Shown piece after piece: positions 1 through 8,954 of a stretch of 64,000 nucleotides of DNA. The first letter of the stretch is position 1. The number at the start of each line of letters is the position of its first letter. Location of the stretch: NCBI RefSeq assembly GCF_011601345.1, contig NZ_JAAORB010000002.1:1-64000 (forward strand), written 5' to 3'. The notes beneath the pieces were generated by a model. It did no database searches. It was not told the DNA's origin and saw nothing but the letters and a program-made list of their open reading frames with translations. Both the position numbers and the translations under genes were made by a program. This DNA comes from Roseovarius gahaiensis. GTDB taxonomy: Bacteria; Pseudomonadota; Alphaproteobacteria; Rhodobacterales; Rhodobacteraceae.

Positions 1-598
1 ATATGCCTCAAAAGCATGGAATCACAAAGCAAGCATCATGGGAATCCTGAATCTGATCAGGGGCGACACGCTCTAAGATTCCACAAGCACGCTATGATTG
101 TAAAATGTATTTCTACAAAAAAATATCAATTTGGAATTATATCTATAGAGTAATAACAACTGCGCCATTGCTACTGCGCGAATTTAACCTGGATATGTGC
201 CAGTAGGTAAGCATCACCTGTGACGCAATCAATGAACTTATACTAGGTTCTGATGGTGACGCGTGCAGCGCGCATAATGTCTGTTAGCTCTTTGGTCCCG
301 GCCTCAGTCAGTGCGGTCACTGTTTCATTGGATTCACTGCAAACGCTAAAGATGTTTCCATAAGTCAGGAGTGAATGGACCTGTTTTCACCGGTTACTAT
401 CCACTTACACCAGAATAATTATTCGCTATGGGCTAAACCATACGAGAAAAGTACAAAGCTGTCGCAATAGCAATGACTTCTGGCAAACCTCACTGGTCCA
501 TATCAAAACCTGCAGCGGTCACTCTTAGACACTCAAAGGACATGTAAAAACCCCGCCTGGCAACGCCAAAGCGGGGTTTTCCTGTTATCGTACGTGAC
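1..598. other. Non-coding, AT-richer stretch upstream of the gltB terminator
   Basis: No recognisable gene is seen here. The first 540 bases are visibly AT-richer than the coding DNA that follows. Frame 1 is open from base 1 to a stop at 151-153 (50 codons, no recognisable motif), and the minus strand has an open stretch of about 48 codons (386 down to 243) without a convincing start. Either could be the relic of a decayed gene or chance. The only clear element is the hairpin at 547-580, listed separately. Confidence 0.5.
545..582 (-). terminator. Intrinsic terminator downstream of gltB
   Basis: The arms AAAACCCCGC (547-556) and GCGGGGTTTT (571-580) are perfect inverted repeats, and a smaller TGGC/GCCA pair lies inside the loop. 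Read on the minus strand, a T-run follows the stem, 19 bases past the gltB stop codon. The A-run on the other side means it could work in both directions. Confidence 0.85.
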
Positions 599-3500
599 TT
601 ACTCAGCGGGGATCGCGCTGTCTTCGATGCCCAGCGGATGGCTTAGCTTGTTCAACATCTCTTTTGGGCAGACCTGAACAAAGTTGTTTTTCTCTAGATC
701 CCAGTATTGCAGCAGATCACGTGCCTTGCGGCTGCCTGTTTCTTCGGCATGGCGGCGCACAAGGCCTTCCAGTTCAGCCAACCAGTGATCCTGCGTGACT
801 GGGCAGGTGACCAACGATTCCATATTGATCAGTTTGGCCGACGTGCACTCGGGGTCGTACAGATAGGCCATACCGCCCGTCATCCCGGCTCCGAAATTCG
901 CACCAATACTGCCCAGGATCACTGCGACACCGCCGGTCATATATTCACAACCGTTGCTGCCACAGCCCTCGACCACCACTTTCGCGCCCGAGTTACGTAC
1001 CGCAAACCGTTCGCCCGCACGACCAGCAGCAAACAGATAGCCATCGGTCGCGCCATAGAGCACGGTGTTGCCGATGATCGTGTTGTCAGCGGCCACCAGC
1101 GGGCTTTGCTGCTGCGGTCGCACAACGATCGCGCCGCCCGACAGGCCCTTGCCAACATAGTCGTTGGCATCGCCAGACACTTCCAGCTTGAGCCCCGGCG
1201 CCGCGAACGCGCCCAAGGACTGCCCGGCACTGCCCGTCAACTTGACGGTCAGGTGATCGGGTTGCAGGCTGTTGCGCATCCCGAAATTGCGCACGATGTG
1301 GCTTGAGACACGCGTGCCGACGGTGCGGTGCGTATTCTGCACCGCGTAATGCAGTTGCATCTTTTCGCCGTCTTCAAGGAACCGCTGCGCATCGCGTACA
1401 ATCTCGGCGTCCAGCGTATCGGGCACAGGGTTCCGCGGGCGGGTGCGATCATAGCGGGCATTCTTTGCCCCCTCGACGGTGATCAGCATCGGGTTCAGGT
1501 CCAGATCGTCCAGATGCGCGCTGCCGCGGCTGACCTGCGTCAACAGATCGGCCCGGCCAATCACCTCATCCAGTGACCGCGCGCCAATGCTGGCCAGCAC
1601 TTCACGCACTTCCTGCGCATAGAAGGTGATCAGGTTCACCACCTTGTCGGCATTGCCTGTGAATTTGGCGCGCAAGTCTTCATCCTGCGTGCAAACGCCT
1701 ACCGGGCAAGTGTTCGACTGGCACTGGCGCACCATGATGCAGCCCATGGCGATCAGCGCGGCGGTGCCGATGCCGTATTCCTCGGCCCCCATCATCGCGG
1801 CCATCACGATGTCGCGCCCGGTGCGCAGCCCGCCATCGGTGCGCAAAGTCACCCGGTCGCGCAGCTTGTTCATGCTTAGCACCTGATGCGCTTCGGTCAG
1901 GCCCATTTCCCACGGCAGACCGGCATATTTGATGCTGGTCGCCGGGCTAGCACCCGTGCCGCCATTGTGCCCCGAGATCAAGATCACATCGGCCTTGGCC
2001 TTGGCCACACCGGCGGCAATCGTGCCGACGCCGGATTGCGCGACCAGTTTGACAGTGACCTTCACCGCCGGGTTGATCTGCTTGAGGTCGTAGATCAGCT
2101 GGGCCAGATCCTCGATACTGTAGATATCGTGGTGCGGCGGCGGTGAAATCAGCGTCACGCCCGGTGTCGAATGGCGCAACCGCGCGATCAGGTCGGTCAC
2201 CTTCATGCCCGGTAGCTGGCCGCCCTCGCCGGGCTTGGCCCCTTGCGCCACCTTTATTTCCAGCTCTTCGCACTGGTTCAGATATTCGGCCGTGACACCA
2301 AAACGGCCCGACGCCACCTGCTTGATCTTGGCGCTTGGGTTGTCGCCATTGGGTTCGGGCACGAAATGGGCGGGGTCTTCGCCCCCTTCACCGCTGTCGC
2401 TGCGCGCGCCGATCCGGTTCATCGCCACATTTAGGGTCTTGTGGGCCTCGGGGCTAAGCGCGCCCAAGGACATCCCCGGCGTGACAAACCGTTTACGGAT
2501 CGCGGTGACGCTTTCCACTTCTTCCAGCGCAATCGCCTCACCCATCGGCTTGATCGCCATCAGGTCACGCAAGTGAATGGGTGGGTTGGCTTGCATCGCC
2601 TTGGAATATTGCTGCCACAGCGCATAAGACGCCTTGTTACAGGCCATCTGCATCATATGCATCGTTTGCGCACCCCATGCATGGGTCTCGCCCGATTTGC
2701 GCATCTTGTAGAATCCGCCGATCGGCAGCACGTCCTTGCCCCCGGCAAAGGCATCGCTATGAATTTGTTCCAGCTTGGCCTGAATACCGCTGACGCCGAT
2801 ACCGCTGATGCGGCTGGTCAACCCGGGGAAATACTCGTTGCACATGGCCCGGCTCAGGCCCACGGCCTCGAAATTCAAGCCGCCGCGATAAGATGAAATT
2901 ACGCTGATCCCCATCTTCGACATGATCTTCAAAAGACCCTGATCAATGGCATTACGATAGCGCGCGACCGCTTCGGTCAGGCTGCCATCCAGCAGGCCGC
3001 GGTCAAGCCGATCCGCCAAGGTATCTTCGGCCAGATAGGCGTTGACCACAGTGGCCCCCGCACCGATCAGAACGGCGAAATAATGCGGATCAATACATTC
3101 CGCCGACCGCACGTTCAGCGAACAGAAGGTGCGCAGGCCCTTGCGTGTCAAATGCGAATGTACCGCGCTAGTGGCCAGAATCATCGGCATGCCGACCCGG
3201 CCCTCGCCCAATGTCTGATCGCTGAGCACCAAATGCCCGGCTCCGCTGCGCACGGCATCCTCGGCCTCGGCGCGGATACGCTCCAAGCCAGCCTGAAGGG
3301 TGCCTTGGCCCGGCTCGAAGGTGCAATCGATTTGCGTAACATCGCCGTCGAACTGGCGCAGCAATTCATCCCACTGGGCATTGCCCAAAAACGGGCTTTC
3401 CAGCACCACGATTTCCGTCTGTGCGCTGGATTCGTCCAATACGTTCTTCAGGTTCCCGAACCGTGTTTTCAGGCTCATCACCCGGAATTCGCGCAAGCTG

Positions 3501-5131
3501 TCGATGGGCGGGTTTGTCACCTGACTGAAGTTCTGGCGGAAATAATGGCTGAGTGGGCGGTACTTTTTGGACAACACGGCAGACGGGGTATCGTCGCCCA
3601 TGCTGGCAATGGCCTCTTTTGCGTCTTCGGCCATTGGCGCAAGAATAGTCTCGATTTCCTCAATCGAATATCCAGCCGCCATCTGGCGACGGCGCAACTC
3701 ACCACCGGTGAACAAAGGCGCTTCGGACACGCCGGCCAGCACCTCGTCCATGTCGTTGATCTTGCCAACCCATTCGCCAAAGGGCTGCGCATGCGCCAGC
3801 TTATCCTTGATGTCGGTGTCGTGATACAATTTCCCATCGGTCATATCGACGGCAAGCAACTGCCCCGGCCCCAATGCGCCCTTTTCCTTGACCATGGATT
3901 CATCCACCGGGACCATTCCAGCCTCGGACCCGGCAATCACCAGACCGTCGCCGGTGACCACGTAACGCATCGGGCGCAGGCCATTGCGATCAAGACCGGC
4001 ACAGACCCAGCGACCATCTGTCATCGCCAAGGCGGCGGGGCCGTCCCACGGCTCCATGACCGAGTTGCAATAGGAATACATGTCACGCCACGCCTGCGGC
4101 AGTTCTTCTGCCTGCTTGGACCAGCTTTCAGGCACAAGCATGGTTTTGGCCATGGGCGCATTGCGGCCCGCGCGCACCAGCACTTCGAACACTGAATCCA
4201 GTGCGGCTGAATCGCTGGACCCGCCGGGAATGATCGGTTTGATATCCTCGGCCAAATCACCAAAGGCGCTGCTTGCCATGCGAATTTCATGGCTTTTCAT
4301 CCAGTTGATATTGCCCTTCAGCGTGTTGATTTCGCCGTTATGGGCCAACATGCGAAACGGCTGGGCCAACCACCACTGCGGAAATGTGTTGGTGGAATAC
4401 CGCTGATGATAGATCGCAAAGGCCGATTTGAAACGCTCGTCCTGCAAATCCGGATAGAACTCGGCCACCTGTTCGGCCAGCATCATGCCCTTGTAAATGA
4501 TGCTGCGGCACGACAGCGAAGCGATATACATTTCGTTGATGCTTTGCGCAGCGGCCGCTTTTTCGATCCGGCGGCGGATGACATAAAGTTCACGCTCAAA
4601 CGTTTCTTCATCAATACCTTTGGCATTCGAGATCAGGATCTGTTCAATCTCGGGGCGCGTGGCGTTGGCCTTTTCGCCAAGACAGCTGATTTCCACCGGC
4701 ACATGCCGCCAGCCGTAGATCGAGTGGCCCATGCGCAGAACTTCGGTTTCCACGATGGTCCGGCAGGCCTCTTGTGCGCCGAAATTGGTGCGCGGCAGGA
4801 ACACCTGACCGACGGCCATCAACTGATCTTCGCGCGGCTCATGCCCGGTGCGGCGGATCTGGTCGTAAAAGAAAGGCACCGGAATCTGCACATGAATGCC
4901 CGCACCGTCGCCGGTTTTGCCATCGGCGTCCACGGCACCGCGGTGCCAGATCGCTTTCAGCGCGTCGATCCCGGCCTCGACCACCTTGCGGCTGGGCTTG
5001 CCGTTAATCGACACGACCAAGCCAACACCACAGGACGAATGCTCTTCTTCCTCGCTGTACATGCCGTTTTCGGCCAGAAACTTGCGCTTGGCCTCTTCTT
5101 CGGCCTTCCAGTTAAGATCCAGTTTCGTCAT
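599..5131 (-). CDS. gltB: Glutamate synthase (NADPH), large subunit
   Basis: GltB uses glutamine and 2-oxoglutarate to make glutamate in the GS-GOGAT ammonium assimilation route. The 1510-residue length is normal for the bacterial alpha subunit. The N-terminal class II amidotransferase domain has its catalytic Cys at residue 34, in a SSCGVG context, so a propeptide must be removed. Then come the central domain, the FMN synthase domain, a cysteine-rich 3Fe-4S motif at about residues 1130-1145 (C-x5-C-x4-C) and the glycine-rich C-terminal GXGXG domain. The ATG at 5131 is preferred because AAGGAAGGG lies about 10 bases before it; the in-frame ATG at 5152 overlaps that ribosome site. The gene follows gltD on the same strand after 132 bases. 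Confidence 0.97.
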   Translation of the reverse strand: MTKLDLNWKAEEEAKRKFLAENGMYSEEEEHSSCGVGLVVSINGKPSRKVVEAGIDALKAIWHRGAVDADGKTGDGAGIHVQIPVPFFYDQIRRTGHEPREDQLMAVGQVFLPRTNFGAQEACRTIVETEVLRMGHSIYGWRHVPVEISCLGEKANATRPEIEQILISNAKGIDEETFERELYVIRRRIEKAAAAQSINEMYIASLSCRSIIYKGMMLAEQVAEFYPDLQDERFKSAFAIYHQRYSTNTFPQWWLAQPFRMLAHNGEINTLKGNINWMKSHEIRMASSAFGDLAEDIKPIIPGGSSDSAALDSVFEVLVRAGRNAPMAKTMLVPESWSKQAEELPQAWRDMYSYCNSVMEPWDGPAALAMTDGRWVCAGLDRNGLRPMRYVVTGDGLVIAGSEAGMVPVDESMVKEKGALGPGQLLAVDMTDGKLYHDTDIKDKLAHAQPFGEWVGKINDMDEVLAGVSEAPLFTGGELRRRQMAAGYSIEEIETILAPMAEDAKEAIASMGDDTPSAVLSKKYRPLSHYFRQNFSQVTNPPIDSLREFRVMSLKTRFGNLKNVLDESSAQTEIVVLESPFLGNAQWDELLRQFDGDVTQIDCTFEPGQGTLQAGLERIRAEAEDAVRSGAGHLVLSDQTLGEGRVGMPMILATSAVHSHLTRKGLRTFCSLNVRSAECIDPHYFAVLIGAGATVVNAYLAEDTLADRLDRGLLDGSLTEAVARYRNAIDQGLLKIMSKMGISVISSYRGGLNFEAVGLSRAMCNEYFPGLTSRISGIGVSGIQAKLEQIHSDAFAGGKDVLPIGGFYKMRKSGETHAWGAQTMHMMQMACNKASYALWQQYSKAMQANPPIHLRDLMAIKPMGEAIALEEVESVTAIRKRFVTPGMSLGALSPEAHKTLNVAMNRIGARSDSGEGGEDPAHFVPEPNGDNPSAKIKQVASGRFGVTAEYLNQCEELEIKVAQGAKPGEGGQLPGMKVTDLIARLRHSTPGVTLISPPPHHDIYSIEDLAQLIYDLKQINPAVKVTVKLVAQSGVGTIAAGVAKAKADVILISGHNGGTGASPATSIKYAGLPWEMGLTEAHQVLSMNKLRDRVTLRTDGGLRTGRDIVMAAMMGAEEYGIGTAALIAMGCIMVRQCQSNTCPVGVCTQDEDLRAKFTGNADKVVNLITFYAQEVREVLASIGARSLDEVIGRADLLTQVSRGSAHLDDLDLNPMLITVEGAKNARYDRTRPRNPVPDTLDAEIVRDAQRFLEDGEKMQLHYAVQNTHRTVGTRVSSHIVRNFGMRNSLQPDHLTVKLTGSAGQSLGAFAAPGLKLEVSGDANDYVGKGLSGGAIVVRPQQQSPLVAADNTIIGNTVLYGATDGYLFAAGRAGERFAVRNSGAKVVVEGCGSNGCEYMTGGVAVILGSIGANFGAGMTGGMAYLYDPECTSAKLINMESLVTCPVTQDHWLAELEGLVRRHAEETGSRKARDLLQYWDLEKNNFVQVCPKEMLNKLSHPLGIEDSAIPAE

Positions 5132-5263
5132 CTTTCGTAACCCTTCCTTCATCCGGTGGGTCAGGGCCGCCGCCCTGTTTGTTGTCTGACCCGCATGTGC
5201 AGCGCAGGTTTGTTCAATATATACGCTTGCGCGGTGGTCGTATCGGCGTTTGGTCCGAACGTC

Positions 5264-6697
5264 CTACTCGGCCGCGATGGATTGCGCGGCGTTCAGATGG
5301 TCAAGGATTGCCTCGGCTGAATCCCGACCGTCGCGGATGGCCCAAACCACCAATGACGCGCCACGCACGATGTCGCCCACGGCAAAAACGCCGTCCATCG
5401 CTGTCTTGCCGGTGGTAAACTCGGCCTTGATGGTGCCCCAGCGCGTGACTTCCAGTTCCGGTTGACCCCAAAGGGTAGGCAAGTCTTCAGGCTCAAAGCC
5501 CAATGCCTTGATCACCAGATCGGCAGGCTCGTCATGCTCGGCGCCCTCGATTGGCTCGGGGCTTTGGCGCCCGGTCGCATCAGGCTGACCAAGGCGCATT
5601 TTTTGCACCTTCACCGCGCTGACAGGATCACCAGCAAAGCCTTGCGGCGCACTCAGCCATTCAAAGACCACGCCTTCTTCTTCGGCATTTTGGACTTCGC
5701 GCTGGCTGCCCGGCATGTTGTCGCGGTCACGACGATACAAGCACTTGACCGATTTGGCCCCCTGCCGGATCGCTGTGCGGACACAGTCCATCGCGGTATC
5801 GCCGCCACCGATCACCACAACTTGCTTGCCCTCGGCGTTCAAGTCGCCGCTTTCAAATTCTTCAACCGTATCGCCAAAGCACAGCCGGTTGCTGGCTGTC
5901 AGATAGTCAATCGCCCGCACGATACCTTTTGCACCCGCGCCCGGACCGGGCAAATCACGGCTTTTGTAAACACCTGTCGCGATCATAACGGCATTGTGTT
6001 TGTTGCGTATTTCCTCAAACGTGATGTCCTTGCCAACATCACAGTTCAGCACAAACGCGACGCCGCCCTGCTCCAGTTGGTCGATCCGGCGCATGACCAC
6101 ATCCTTTTCCAGCTTGAAGCCGGGAATACCATAGGTCATCAAACCGCCGCCGCGATCATAGCGGTCATAGACAGTCACCTGCACACCGGCACGGCGCAGC
6201 ACATCCGCCGCAGACAGGCCACCGGGACCCGCGCCAATTATACCAACGGATTCTGGACGTTCCTGCGCCGGGGTCACAGGCTTGACCCAGCCCTCGTCCC
6301 ATGCGGTGTCAGTAATATATTTCTCGACCGCGCCGATGGTCACGGTGCCATGGCCCGACTGCTCAATCACGCAGTTGCCTTCGCACAAACGATCCTGCGG
6401 GCAAATCCGCCCACAGATTTCGGGAAACGTGTTGGTTGCCTGACTGACGTCATAAGCCTCTTGCAAACGGCCCTCCGCCGTTAGCCGCAGCCAATCGGGG
6501 ATGTTGTTGTGCAACGGGCAGTGCGATTGACAATAGGGCACCCCACATTGGCTGCACCGGCTTGACTGCTCTTTCGCTTTCGCGTCGGCATACTCGGCAT
6601 AAATCTCGTGAAAATCTTCACGACGCGTCTCAGCTTCACGCTTTTCGGGCATGTCCCGCTGGACGGATACGAATGTCAGCATCGGTTGCTTTGCCAT
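5264..6697 (-). CDS. gltD: Glutamate synthase (NADPH), small subunit
   Basis: GltD takes electrons from NADPH through FAD and two 4Fe-4S clusters to GltB. The protein has 477 residues. Cysteine clusters are at C48/C51/C56/C60 and C95/C99/C105/C109. An FAD-binding GAGPGG is at 155-160 and a second nucleotide-binding GGGD at 297-300. The ATG at 6697 is chosen because GGAGG sits seven bases upstream; a longer reading from 6724 adds nine residues with no ribosome site. It is transcribed ahead of gltB, probably as one unit. Confidence 0.96.
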   Translation of the reverse strand: MAKQPMLTFVSVQRDMPEKREAETRREDFHEIYAEYADAKAKEQSSRCSQCGVPYCQSHCPLHNNIPDWLRLTAEGRLQEAYDVSQATNTFPEICGRICPQDRLCEGNCVIEQSGHGTVTIGAVEKYITDTAWDEGWVKPVTPAQERPESVGIIGAGPGGLSAADVLRRAGVQVTVYDRYDRGGGLMTYGIPGFKLEKDVVMRRIDQLEQGGVAFVLNCDVGKDITFEEIRNKHNAVMIATGVYKSRDLPGPGAGAKGIVRAIDYLTASNRLCFGDTVEEFESGDLNAEGKQVVVIGGGDTAMDCVRTAIRQGAKSVKCLYRRDRDNMPGSQREVQNAEEEGVVFEWLSAPQGFAGDPVSAVKVQKMRLGQPDATGRQSPEPIEGAEHDEPADLVIKALGFEPEDLPTLWGQPELEVTRWGTIKAEFTTGKTAMDGVFAVGDIVRGASLVVWAIRDGRDSAEAILDHLNAAQSIAAE

Positions 6698-6916
6698 GGC
6701 ATGGCCTCCGGAATGATCTAGCACCGCGACTCCTTACTGGATTGCCACAGCAAAGAAAAGTCACATGTGCTGACCTAATGTGAAAATTTTGCGGCAAAAT
6801 ACCTGTCCACCTTGTCTTCTTACCATTTTTTAATTCCGTATCGGACCTAAATCATGGGTTTCCGAAAATTCTCAGTGATTTATAGCTTGGGCGTCACTTT
6901 TCACAGGACATGCCCG

Positions 6917-7720
6917 ATGCCGTTGTTCCACTTGTTTCTAGTCGCCATCATTCAGGGCATAACTGAATTTCTGCCGGTCTCGTCGTCGGGCCACCTGATT
7001 CTTTTGCCGGGGCTCACCAGCCTTGAAGATCAAGGGCAAGTGATCGACGTCGCGGTTCATGTCGGCACCTTGTTTGCGGTGATGTTGTATTTTTGGCCTG
7101 ATGTCAGACAGGCCCTGATCGGCCTACCCCGCCTGATGATCGGGCGCGCCGACACCCAAGGTGCCTGCCTTGCGCTGTTGCTGTTGATCGCATCCATTCC
7201 AGTGGTCGCTTTCGGGCTGATCCTGCACCTAACCGGGCTGGACGCAGAAATGCGTTCGATCGAGGTTATCGGATGGGCCATGCTGATCTTTGGAATCGTG
7301 CTGTATTGGGCAGATCAAACCGGCCCACGTACAAAAGACGATACCAAATGGAACCTTCAGGACGCGATGGTGATGGGCGTATGGCAGGCCGTGGCGCTGA
7401 TCCCCGGCGCTTCACGATCAGGTATCACGGTCACTGGCGCGCGCTTTTTGGGCTATACGCGACACGATGCCGCCAAGATCGCGATGTTGATGTCTATTCC
7501 AACGATAGTCGCCAGCGGTGTTCTGCTTGGGGCTGAATCGGTCATCACAGCGAATACGACTGTTCTGCGCGATGGGCTTATCGCGGCCCTGTTGGCCTTT
7601 GTATCCGCCCTCATTGCGCTAAGCGCCATGATGAAACTACTGAACAGGGTCAGCTTCACACCTTATGTGATCTACCGTGTCGTGCTTGGCCTGATCCTGT
7701 TGGTGGTGGCCTATACTTAA
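6917..7720 (+). CDS. uppP: Undecaprenyl-diphosphatase (BacA/UppP family)
   Basis: UppP dephosphorylates undecaprenyl diphosphate, recycling the lipid carrier for peptidoglycan and surface glycans at the inner membrane. The 267-residue protein is highly hydrophobic with several membrane segments. It carries both family motifs: E17 followed by SSSGH at 22-26, and PGASRSG at 163-169, which form the active site. The ATG at 6917 has AGGA eight bases upstream; an in-frame ATG at 6854 would add 21 residues not expected in the family. Its TAA stop shares a TTAA with the stop of the convergent neighbour. Confidence 0.95.
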   Translation: MPLFHLFLVAIIQGITEFLPVSSSGHLILLPGLTSLEDQGQVIDVAVHVGTLFAVMLYFWPDVRQALIGLPRLMIGRADTQGACLALLLLIASIPVVAFGLILHLTGLDAEMRSIEVIGWAMLIFGIVLYWADQTGPRTKDDTKWNLQDAMVMGVWQAVALIPGASRSGITVTGARFLGYTRHDAAKIAMLMSIPTIVASGVLLGAESVITANTTVLRDGLIAALLAFVSALIALSAMMKLLNRVSFTPYVIYRVVLGLILLVVAYT

Positions 7721-8700
7721 TCAGCGCGCAAGTTTGACGCCGATTCTTTGATCGCTTCATATTGTCCGGCGGGCCGGAAACGCCACAGGTAGTCAGGTAG
7801 AATTGTCTCGATGGAAACCGGCTGTATGCCCAACTCCTCAAAGCCCTTGGCACCGTCAGACACCACGTTATCAACCCGAAGACTGCGCACTTGGTCGCGG
7901 GTGATCTGCGGCGGCACCAGCTTGAGCGTTATGGTCTGCACCAATTCCATGACAGCCGCCATGATGGCCGCGATCCCAAAGGGGATGTTCGCAATCAAAC
8001 GGCGGCGGCGGATCACGCCCAGCATTTGCTGCATCAGCTCTCGGAAGGTCTTCACGTCAGGGCCACCCAGCTCATAAATTCCCGGCGCGGCGTCGCCTGT
8101 TACGCCTTTGACAGCGGCTTGGGCCACATCATCCACATAAACCGGCTGAAACTTGGTCTCGGCACCAACGACGGGCAAGACCGGGCTAAACCGTGTCATT
8201 CCGGCAAACCGGTTAAAAAACGCGTCTTCATGTCCAAAAACCACGGATGGGCGCAGGATAACCGCATCAGGAAATGCTTCCAACACCGCGGCTTCGCCCT
8301 TGGCTTTGGTTTGGGCGTAAACGCTGTCAGAGTTCAAATCAGCACCGATGGCCGAAATCTGCACCAAACGCTGTGCGCCAAGCTCGGCCGCCAAACGCGC
8401 GATGCGTGCGGCCCCCTCATATTGAACCGCGCCAAAATTATTTTTCCCGTTGCGGTCAAAGGTGCCCACGCAATTCACCACAGCATCTGCGCCATGCAAT
8501 ACCGCGCGCACGCTGTCATCGTCACGGATGTTGCAAAACACCGGCTCAACCTGGCCGACGGCGCCATAGGGTTTCACGTGCATCGCTTCGTTGGGACGAC
8601 GCACCGCAACACGAATTCGCCAGCCTTCCTTGGCCAAACGGCGCGCGATGTAACGACCGACGAATCCCGATCCGCCGAAGATGGTGACGAGTTTCGACAT
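7717..8700 (-). CDS. Complex I NDUFA9-like NAD(P)-binding protein (atypical SDR)
   Basis: This 327-residue protein starts with a Rossmann motif GGSGFVG (9-15). It matches the atypical short-chain dehydrogenase group to which mitochondrial complex I subunit NDUFA9 belongs. Alphaproteobacterial homologues are usually annotated as complex I NDUFA9 subunit family or NAD-dependent epimerase. The substrate is unknown, and a structural rather than catalytic role is possible. The ATG at 8700 has GGGAGG seven bases upstream; a TTG at 8715 is less likely. It is convergent with uppP, sharing the TTAA at 7717-7720. Confidence 0.88.
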   Translation of the reverse strand: MSKLVTIFGGSGFVGRYIARRLAKEGWRIRVAVRRPNEAMHVKPYGAVGQVEPVFCNIRDDDSVRAVLHGADAVVNCVGTFDRNGKNNFGAVQYEGAARIARLAAELGAQRLVQISAIGADLNSDSVYAQTKAKGEAAVLEAFPDAVILRPSVVFGHEDAFFNRFAGMTRFSPVLPVVGAETKFQPVYVDDVAQAAVKGVTGDAAPGIYELGGPDVKTFRELMQQMLGVIRRRRLIANIPFGIAAIMAAVMELVQTITLKLVPPQITRDQVRSLRVDNVVSDGAKGFEELGIQPVSIETILPDYLWRFRPAGQYEAIKESASNLRAD

Positions 8701-8799
8701 AGGTGGGCCTCCCAACTAAAAATCCACCCTCTTCCTAATCCGCAAAGGTGTTTTGAACAAGGTGCTAAGATCAGCACAGGGCATTCGGTAAAATCTACG

Positions 8800-8828
8800 T
8801 TGACACCGTCACGCGCCGGGTCTAAACG
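8800..8828 (+). promoter_or_regulatory. Candidate sigma-70-type promoter of tRNA-Leu
   Basis: A perfect TTGACA (8800-8805) is followed, after a 17-base spacer, by TAAACG (8823-8828). Transcription would start about ten bases before the tRNA. The tRNA-Thr promoter candidate at 35988-36016 has the same spacing and nearly the same -10 context (GGGTCTAAA). Confidence 0.55.
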
Positions 8829-8844
8829 CCCCTGCACGACACCT

Positions 8845-8931
8845 GCCCAGGTGGCGGAATTGGTAGACGCGCTAGCTTCAGGTGCTAGTGTCCGTATGGA
8901 CGTGGAGGTTCGAGTCCTCTCCTGGGCACCA
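8845..8931 (+). tRNA. tRNA-Leu (anticodon CAG)
   Basis: The 87-nt sequence has a 7-bp acceptor stem (GCCCAGG with CCTGGGC), a D-loop region, an anticodon stem CTAGC/GCTAG around the loop TTCAGGT, a long variable arm as expected of a leucine tRNA, a T-loop GTTCGAGTC and an encoded CCA end (8929-8931). The loop gives anticodon CAG. The RNase D gene starts 23 bases after the tRNA with no terminator between them. Confidence 0.97.
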
Positions 8932-8951
8932 TTCCCTCCACGAAGGGAATG
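8930..8951 (+). promoter_or_regulatory. Hairpin joining the tRNA-Leu 3' end to the RNase D ribosome binding site
   Basis: CATTCCCT (8930-8937) and AGGGAATG (8944-8951) form a perfect 8-bp stem with loop CCACGA. The left arm starts inside the tRNA CCA end. The right arm contains the AGGGA of the ribosome binding site for the start at 8955. There is no T-run, so it is not a terminator. A regulatory role is inferred; the base pairing is seen directly. Confidence 0.55.
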
Positions 8952-8954
8952 AAA

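Noticed and set aside
3083-4195. 370-codon plus-strand frame inside gltB
   Set aside because: It is antisense to gltB with unnatural composition.
5462-6484. 340-codon plus-strand frame inside gltD
   Set aside because: It is antisense to gltD; the FAD and Fe-S motifs on the minus strand decide.
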